Position numbers and translations under genes: made by a program
Shown: positions 59,592-64,000 of the stretch, in pieces
Layout: each line of letters opens with the position of its first letter
Position numbering within the stretch: position 1 is the first letter of the stretch
Notes under the pieces: model-generated
What the model was told of the DNA's origin: nothing
Databases searched by the model: none
What the model saw: only the letters and a program-made list of their open reading frames with translations
Assembly: GCF_017916365.1 (NCBI RefSeq)
Contig: NZ_JAFMSU010000003.1
Coordinates: forward strand, 682,001-746,000
Direction: 5' to 3'
From: Rufibacter roseolus
GTDB lineage: Bacteria; Bacteroidota; Bacteroidia; Cytophagales; Hymenobacteraceae
Length of the DNA stretch: 64,000 bases

Positions 59592-60701
59592 TCAATACGC
59601 CAGTCCCGGAGTAGCAGCGGGTGTTTCTGCGGGCTCGTTGCTGGTAGTAGCGGGGACAGGTTGCTTTTTCTTGTCTTGCTTCTCTTCCAGTTTTTGGAGG
59701 CGTTCCTGGCGCTGCTGCTCGCGTTCCTTTTGTTTGGCGTCGCGTTTGGCTTTGCGGCGGAAGAAGCCGTTGAGCAGGATGCTGTGCTGCAGGCTTTCCA
59801 TGTTGGCGTCCAGTTTATCGGTGCCGGCTTCCAGGTTCTGCATGGTCAGTTGCAAGTCCAGGGCAAACTGCTCGTCGTTGAGGAGCACGCCCAGGGCGTT
59901 GTTGTTGCTGTTGAGCTTATCTGAGGTGCGGTTAAGTTTGCTCGTAAGCTGATTGGTGGTGGCCATCACCTTCTCCAGTTGAGCCACAGTGGCCTGCAGT
60001 TTGTTGAAAGTGACCGTATCGGTGAGTAGATCATCGGCGAGGCCGCCTTCGGTGTTTAGTTTATTGGAGAACTGCGCCAGAGCCTGCGAGGCCCGCACAC
60101 TGGTGGCCGAAGTTCTCTGCAGGTTGGCCAGGATGGCCTGGAAATTCTGGGCAAGCTGGTCATCGGTGAGCAGCGCGCCCGCCAAGCCTTCGCCGTTGGC
60201 CAGGCCGGAACTGAGTTTTTTGAAATCAGTGGTGATGGCTACCAGGTTCTTGTTGTTTTCCTGAAAAGTCGCCATCATTTCCTCGGTGCTGAGCTGGGCC
60301 TCGGTTCCTAGACGGTCGCCTTCCTGGATAGAAGGCATCTGCGGACTGCCGCCGTAGAGCACAATGGCCTTGTTCCCGATGAAACTCTCAGAGCCTATGC
60401 GGGCTTTCACGTCCTTGCGGATGTATTTCTGCGATTCCTCGGTGATGTCCATGGTGATGGCTACCTGCGAGGGTCCCTCGAAGGCAATACGCTTCACCAC
60501 GCCTACCCGTACCCCGGAGAAAAGCACCTGGTTTCCTATCTTAAGGCCGGTGACATCGTCAAAGATAGCCGATACCTGGATGGTTTTGGTGAAACGCTTT
60601 TGCTGGCCGCCTAGCACAAAGATGCCTACCACCAGTATCACCAGCGCTAAAAACACAAAGATGCCTACTACAACGGCTCGCCTATTTTCTACTGCACTCA
60701 T
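59592..60701 (-). CDS. mlaD: MlaD family (MCE domain) lipid transport protein
   Basis: 369 aa. One N-terminal membrane helix (about 10-31, VVVGIFVFLALVILVVGIFVLGG), then an MCE domain at about 40-118 (IQVSAIFDDVTGLKIGNQVLFSGVRVGVVKRI). A long helical region with repeated LLTDDQLAQNFQAILANL-like heptads forms a periplasmic tunnel or tether. The last 60 residues are Lys/Gln/Glu-rich then Pro/Thr-rich. Its ATG directly follows the mlaF stop. With MlaE and MlaF it moves phospholipids between outer and inner membranes. It is longer than E. coli MlaD (183 aa), as usual in Bacteroidota. Confidence 0.92.
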   Translation of the reverse strand: MSAVENRRAVVVGIFVFLALVILVVGIFVLGGQQKRFTKTIQVSAIFDDVTGLKIGNQVLFSGVRVGVVKRIAFEGPSQVAITMDITEESQKYIRKDVKARIGSESFIGNKAIVLYGGSPQMPSIQEGDRLGTEAQLSTEEMMATFQENNKNLVAITTDFKKLSSGLANGEGLAGALLTDDQLAQNFQAILANLQRTSATSVRASQALAQFSNKLNTEGGLADDLLTDTVTFNKLQATVAQLEKVMATTNQLTSKLNRTSDKLNSNNNALGVLLNDEQFALDLQLTMQNLEAGTDKLDANMESLQHSILLNGFFRRKAKRDAKQKEREQQRQERLQKLEEKQDKKKQPVPATTSNEPAETPAATPGLAY

Positions 60702-61475
60702 TTAGTCTATAAAGTTGTAATCATGGAATAATTTCACCCGCTCATCTGGGGTGTCAAACACCTCATCAAAGGTGCCCTGGCGCTGGAACTGCCCGTCCAG
60801 GAGCATCACCACGCGGTCACCCACGTCTTTGGCGCAGGTAAGGTCATGGGTGATGATGATGGAAGAGGTATTGAAACGGCTCTGCACCTCGTTGATAAGG
60901 TTGTTGATGTCAATACAGGTAATAGGGTCCAGACCCGCGGTGGGCTCATCGTAGAGCATGATCTCGGGCTGCAGGATAAGCGTACGGGCAATGCCTATGC
61001 GTTTGCGCTGACCGCCGGAGAGCTCAGACGGCATCTGGTTGATGGTCTGGGAGAGGCCCACCGCATCCAGCACGACGGCCACCATGCGGTCTACCTCGGC
61101 GCGGGTCATGTCGCGGCGGTTACGCACCAGCGGAAACTCCAGGTTCTTCCGAATTGTCATGCTGTCATACAGGGCGCTGTTCTGGAACGAGAACCCAATC
61201 TTCAGGCGCAGCTCGTCCAGTTCACGGCCCCTCAGTTTGGGCACTTCCTTGCCCAGCACGTTCACAGTACCGGTATCGGGCTTGAGCAGACCGGCGATGA
61301 TCTTGATCAGCACAGATTTACCGGTTCCTGATTTACCCAGCACCACCAGGTTCTCGCCTTTATATAAATCCAAATCCACGCCGCGCAACACGTCCAGATC
61401 GCCGAAGGATTTCTCCAGGCCTCTGATGTTGATGACGCAGTTGCTTCTGTCTATAACGGGTTGTGTCTCCTTCAT
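60702..61475 (-). CDS. mlaF: MlaF family ABC transporter ATP-binding protein
   Basis: 257 aa. Walker A GKSGTGKSVLIK (about 48-59), signature LSGGQRKRIGIARTL, Walker B IMLYDEPTAGLDP and H-loop IIITHDL are all present. It powers the MlaE permease on the cytosolic side. The start is 13 bases after the mlaE stop and it abuts mlaD, so mlaE-mlaF-mlaD is one operon. The periplasmic MlaC and MlaB subunits of E. coli are not encoded here. Confidence 0.95.
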   Translation of the reverse strand: MKETQPVIDRSNCVINIRGLEKSFGDLDVLRGVDLDLYKGENLVVLGKSGTGKSVLIKIIAGLLKPDTGTVNVLGKEVPKLRGRELDELRLKIGFSFQNSALYDSMTIRKNLEFPLVRNRRDMTRAEVDRMVAVVLDAVGLSQTINQMPSELSGGQRKRIGIARTLILQPEIMLYDEPTAGLDPITCIDINNLINEVQSRFNTSSIIITHDLTCAKDVGDRVVMLLDGQFQRQGTFDEVFDTPDERVKLFHDYNFID

Positions 61476-61488
61476 CAGATTAACTAAA

Positions 61489-62307
61489 TTAAAGGTACCG
61501 GAGCGCCGTGATCACCTGCAAAGACAGCAACTCCTCTATAAATACCAGGAACATAGCCGTTACTACGGAAGAATTGGCCGCCTTGCCCACGCCTTCGGTG
61601 CCTTTTGACGAATGGTAGCCTTTATAGCAGCCCACCACGCCAATGGTAAAGCCAAAAAGCGCCGATTTGATCACTGAGGAAAAAATATCCAGGAAGGTGA
61701 TGGCATCGAACACCTGGGTGAAATAGGTGGTGAAGCTGGTGCCCTCGTTCGCGTTCACATTCAAAAAAGCGCCCAATAAAGCAACCAACATGGTGTACAT
61801 CATGAGCGCCGGAATCATAAACGTGGTGGCCAGCACGCGGCTCACCACCAGAAACTTGAACGGATTGGTCGCCGATACCTCCATGGCCTCAATCTGCTCG
61901 GTCACCTTCATGGAGCCCAGCTCGGCGCCAATCATGGACCCGATACGGCCCGCTCCGATTAAGGCGGTCACCAACGGCGCTAAGGCCCGCACAATGGCCA
62001 GCGACACCAGTGAGGGCAGCCAGGATGTGGCCCCAAACTCAGCCAGCGAGGGCCGGGACTGGTTCATGAACACGATGCCTATGATAAAGCCGGTGAGCGA
62101 AATGAGCGGCAAGGACTTCACCCCTATCTCAAAACATTGCCGGATAATCTCTTTGAACTCATAAGGCGGCAGAAATACCTCCTTGAAAAAGCGGCCGATA
62201 AACGAAGCGATATTGGCCAGCTCCATGAAAATGCGGTCAAATCTGCGGGAGATTACCTGCGCACGGGGCCGTCTTACCGGTCTTTCGTCATCATTATGAA
62301 ATTTCAT
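61489..62307 (-). CDS. mlaE: MlaE family ABC transporter permease
   Basis: 272 aa with an N-terminal amphipathic interfacial helix and five membrane helices. The family-specific stretch is SLAIVRALAPLVTALIGAGRIGSMIGAELGSMKVTEQIEAMEV. It is the membrane core of the outer-membrane lipid asymmetry transporter. First gene of the mlaEFD operon. The N-terminus is basic (DDERPVRRPRAQVISRRFDR). Confidence 0.95.
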   Translation of the reverse strand: MKFHNDDERPVRRPRAQVISRRFDRIFMELANIASFIGRFFKEVFLPPYEFKEIIRQCFEIGVKSLPLISLTGFIIGIVFMNQSRPSLAEFGATSWLPSLVSLAIVRALAPLVTALIGAGRIGSMIGAELGSMKVTEQIEAMEVSATNPFKFLVVSRVLATTFMIPALMMYTMLVALLGAFLNVNANEGTSFTTYFTQVFDAITFLDIFSSVIKSALFGFTIGVVGCYKGYHSSKGTEGVGKAANSSVVTAMFLVFIEELLSLQVITALRYL

Positions 62308-62794
62308 CTACTGTCTTTGTTTTTCATCTTCGGCCTCCCTTTACTCTGGGGTGCCTGTCCAGCACTGGCTATTATGCGCCATGCAGCAATTCAAGGTCAG
62401 GGGTAACGAGCCTGTTTCTGATATCAGACATTTCTCACATGTACCCGTTTCAGGCCTGATTTCCTGGAAACAAGGCTAAAACTGCGAACCGATCCGCAAA
62501 AGCGGGAACGTCCTTGCGGCGTATACGGCTATCGCTTTCCTTAACTCAAAAAGTTCGGGCAAAATTACATCAAAAAGCCTGATGACCTATTAAAAAGGTT
62601 GAGAGTTCTGGGCAAGAGCCAGATGCGTGTGAAATCTGGAAGTTATTTCTGGGCCACGGCCTAGAAAACTCTGCGTTCTGGCTATTCTGGGGCGGTTACC
62701 ACATCCTGCCTCCCCATTCTAACGTTCTTTGAACTACCAGCTGCACCTAGTATCATTGCCGCACTTACTAACTTACGTTATACCAAAACGCAGT
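62308..62794. other. Intergenic region between mlaE and rdgB
   Basis: Divergent promoter region of about 490 bp with one 36-nt palindrome at 62447-62482. The open frame at 62137-62406 runs antisense over mlaE and is not called. No RNA gene recognised. Confidence 0.55.
62447..62482. repeat. 36-nt palindromic repeat
   Basis: GTTTCAGGCCTGATTTCCTG then GAAACAAGGCTAAAAC. One of the best-conserved copies. Confidence 0.7.
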
Positions 62795-63391
62795 ATGAAA
62801 ATCTGTTTTGCCTCAAACAATGCCCATAAACTAAAGGAAATCCAGCAGTTGCTGGGACCTCCCTTTGAACTCGTGAGCCTGGAAGACCTAGGCTGCACCC
62901 AGGAACTGGCCGAGGACCAGGACACCCTGGAAGGCAATGCCCTGCAGAAAGCGTCTTACGTTTGGGAGCGGTACCATGTGATCTGTTTCGCGGATGATAC
63001 CGGGCTAGAGGTAGAGGCGCTCAACAACGAACCGGGGGTGTACTCGGCGCGGTACGCCGGCCCGGAGCGGGATAACCAGTCCAACATGCAAAAAGTGCTG
63101 GAGAACCTAAAAGGCCGAAGCAACCGCAAGGCCCGGTTCAGGACGTCCATCGCGCTTTTTTTGGAAGAAGGCGAACAGCACCTGTTCAACGGCATTGTTG
63201 AAGGACATATCAATGAAGAGCCCCGCGGCGAGCAGGGCTTTGGCTACGACCCCATCTTCGTGCCCGAGGGGCATGACCGCACCTTCGCCCAGATGAATAG
63301 TCAGGAGAAAAACCAGATCAGCCACCGGGGCCGGGCTGTGCAGCAATTGGTGTCCTTTCTGCAGCACCGCTATGTACAAACCGGTACCTAA
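62795..63391 (+). CDS. rdgB: XTP/dITP diphosphatase (RdgB/HAM1 family)
   Basis: 198 aa from ATG 62795; the frame opens at 62729 with unrelated residues. It hydrolyses non-canonical purine nucleotides such as dITP and XTP to stop their incorporation into DNA. Marks: the N-terminal KICFASNNAHKLKEIQQLL, then FADDTGLEVEALNNEPGVYSARYAG, then GFGYDPIFVPEGHDRTFAQM and the C-terminal SHRGRAVQQL. Normal length. The uridine kinase gene follows 77 bp downstream with its own promoter-like box. Confidence 0.95.
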   Translation: MKICFASNNAHKLKEIQQLLGPPFELVSLEDLGCTQELAEDQDTLEGNALQKASYVWERYHVICFADDTGLEVEALNNEPGVYSARYAGPERDNQSNMQKVLENLKGRSNRKARFRTSIALFLEEGEQHLFNGIVEGHINEEPRGEQGFGYDPIFVPEGHDRTFAQMNSQEKNQISHRGRAVQQLVSFLQHRYVQTGT

Positions 63392-63436
63392 AGAAATTCT
63401 TTTGAACATGCGTTAGGCTGCATGCACACAAATGGT

Positions 63437-63444
63437 TAATTTTG
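63437..63444 (+). promoter_or_regulatory. -7 box upstream of the uridine kinase gene
   Basis: TAATTTTG matches TAnnTTTG, 25 bases before the ATG at 63469. No -33 box at the right spacing is clear. Confidence 0.45.
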
Positions 63445-63468
63445 CACCCCGTAAACCCATACTTATTT

Positions 63469-64000
63469 ATGCATCAAAAGCCGTTCATTGTAGGAATTAC
63501 GGGAGGAAGCGCGTCAGGAAAAACCACATTCCTGAGCAGACTACTGGCTTCGTATGCACCTGAGGACATTTGCCTGGTGTCTCAGGACAATTACTATCAC
63601 GACCGCGACAAACAGTTCATAGACGAGAACGGCTTTCATAACTTTGATTTGCCCAGCTCTATTGACAGCGCCGCGTACGCCCATGACATCCTCCAACTAA
63701 GTAAAGGAGAGACCGTTTACCGCAAAGAGTACACTTTCAATAATCCAAACGTGGTACCCCGCCAACTGGAGTTCAAGCCGGCTCCCATTGTGGTGGTGGA
63801 AGGCATCTTTGTGTTCTACTTTGAGGAGGTAGCCAAACTCCTGGACATGAAGGTGTACATAGACGCCAAGGAGTACATCAAGCTACAGCGCCGCATCATC
63901 CGTGACAAGGTGGAACGCGGTTATGACTTGGACGATGTGCTTTACCGTTACACGAACCACGTGGCCCCTACCTATGAGAAATACATCAAGCCGTTTAAGA
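63469..64000 (+). CDS. udk: Uridine kinase, 5' part (runs off window)
   Basis: Opens with ATG 63469 and is still open at the window end (177 codons). P-loop GITGGSASGKTTFLSRLL (about 9-26), then SQDNYYHDRDKQ, FDLPSSIDSAAYAHDI and VEGIFVFYFEEV, as in uridine kinases/phosphoribulokinase-like P-loop kinases. It phosphorylates uridine and cytidine in pyrimidine salvage. The last residues, RRIIRDKVERGYDLDDVLYRY, match the family's lid region. The C-terminus is missing because of the window edge. Confidence 0.92.
   Translation, partial: MHQKPFIVGITGGSASGKTTFLSRLLASYAPEDICLVSQDNYYHDRDKQFIDENGFHNFDLPSSIDSAAYAHDILQLSKGETVYRKEYTFNNPNVVPRQLEFKPAPIVVVEGIFVFYFEEVAKLLDMKVYIDAKEYIKLQRRIIRDKVERGYDLDDVLYRYTNHVAPTYEKYIKPFK

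Noticed and set aside
947-62482. Possible CRISPR array from the 36-nt repeats
   Set aside because: Copies are scattered kilobases apart, palindromic and degenerate, without regular spacers or cas genes.
1-64000. tRNA or rRNA genes
   Set aside because: Reading the gaps, I saw no T-loop GGTTCRANNCC context with an acceptor stem and no rRNA sequence. A tRNAscan run would settle it.

Overview
The window comes from a Bacteroidota chromosome. Several features suggest the order Cytophagales, most likely family Hymenobacteraceae (Rufibacter, Nibribacter or Pontibacter-like). These are a gliding lipoprotein GldH, a type IX secretion (T9SS) sorting domain, TAnnTTTG-type promoter -7 boxes, a bacilliredoxin, and the acpP-fabF-rnc / IPExxxVDY-pyk gene order. 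The family placement is inference. No rRNA, tRNA, CRISPR array, prophage or complete insertion sequence was seen. The gene content is mostly core chromosomal, with unusually repeat-rich intergenic islands.

Layout. 1-6.1 kb: 5' part of nadE, then rnc-fabF-acpP (minus), divergent from an IPExxxVDY gene and pyk, then rpsT. 6.6-10.2 kb: bacilliredoxin, an acetyl-CoA hydrolase/CoA-transferase, purD. 10.4-14.7 kb: recQ, divergent from a sugar-phosphate isomerase (KdsD-like) and mannose-1-phosphate guanylyltransferase. 14.8-20.3 kb: a small lipoprotein, an RlmB-like rRNA methylase, a 1,002-aa DUF2723 membrane glycosyltransferase-like protein and a T9SS-sorted protein. 20.5-26.1 kb: birA, divergent from rsfS-ftsH-LUD-lpxH-secreted propeller-like protein. 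26.1-34.2 kb: repeat island, Gdx-type SMR exporter, LytS/LytR-type two-component pair, acetyltransferases, zinc alcohol dehydrogenase plus a membrane-anchored partner, SH3 protein. 34.7-38.2 kb: ricT(PSP1)-gldH and an endonuclease/exonuclease/phosphatase-fold membrane protein. 38.9-41.0 kb: a 709-aa, almost wholly low-complexity Ser/Gly/Tyr/Gln/Arg protein. 41.4-52.2 kb: NmrA-like reductase, propeller lipoprotein, giant SF1 helicase, six-PAS histidine kinase, ComEA-like HhH protein. 52.8-58.8 kb: RmlD-like reductase, cyclophilin, hemC, holB, GlmU-family protein, rpmE, phosphoribosyltransferase. 59.6-64 kb: mlaD-mlaF-mlaE lipid transport genes, rdgB and the start of a uridine kinase gene.

How the genes work together. 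Several units form clear pathways: acpP-fabF for fatty-acid elongation, KdsD-like plus ManC-like for activated sugars, lpxH for lipid A, and mlaEFD for outer-membrane lipid asymmetry. Others contribute to translation and ribosome biogenesis (rsfS, rpsT, rpmE, rlmB, rnc).

The two most notable observations are these. First, the 38.9-kb gene encodes a three-block, eukaryotic FET-like (prion-like plus RGG) disordered protein with an unusually good Shine-Dalgarno sequence. Second, a family of about 26 degenerate palindromes of nearly constant length (36 nt, ends GTTT...AAAC) is scattered through the window. Two copies lie inside open reading frames and one supplies the ftsH stop codon. A second, modular repeat of about 270 bp occurs in inverted orientation at 26.4 and 59.0 kb.
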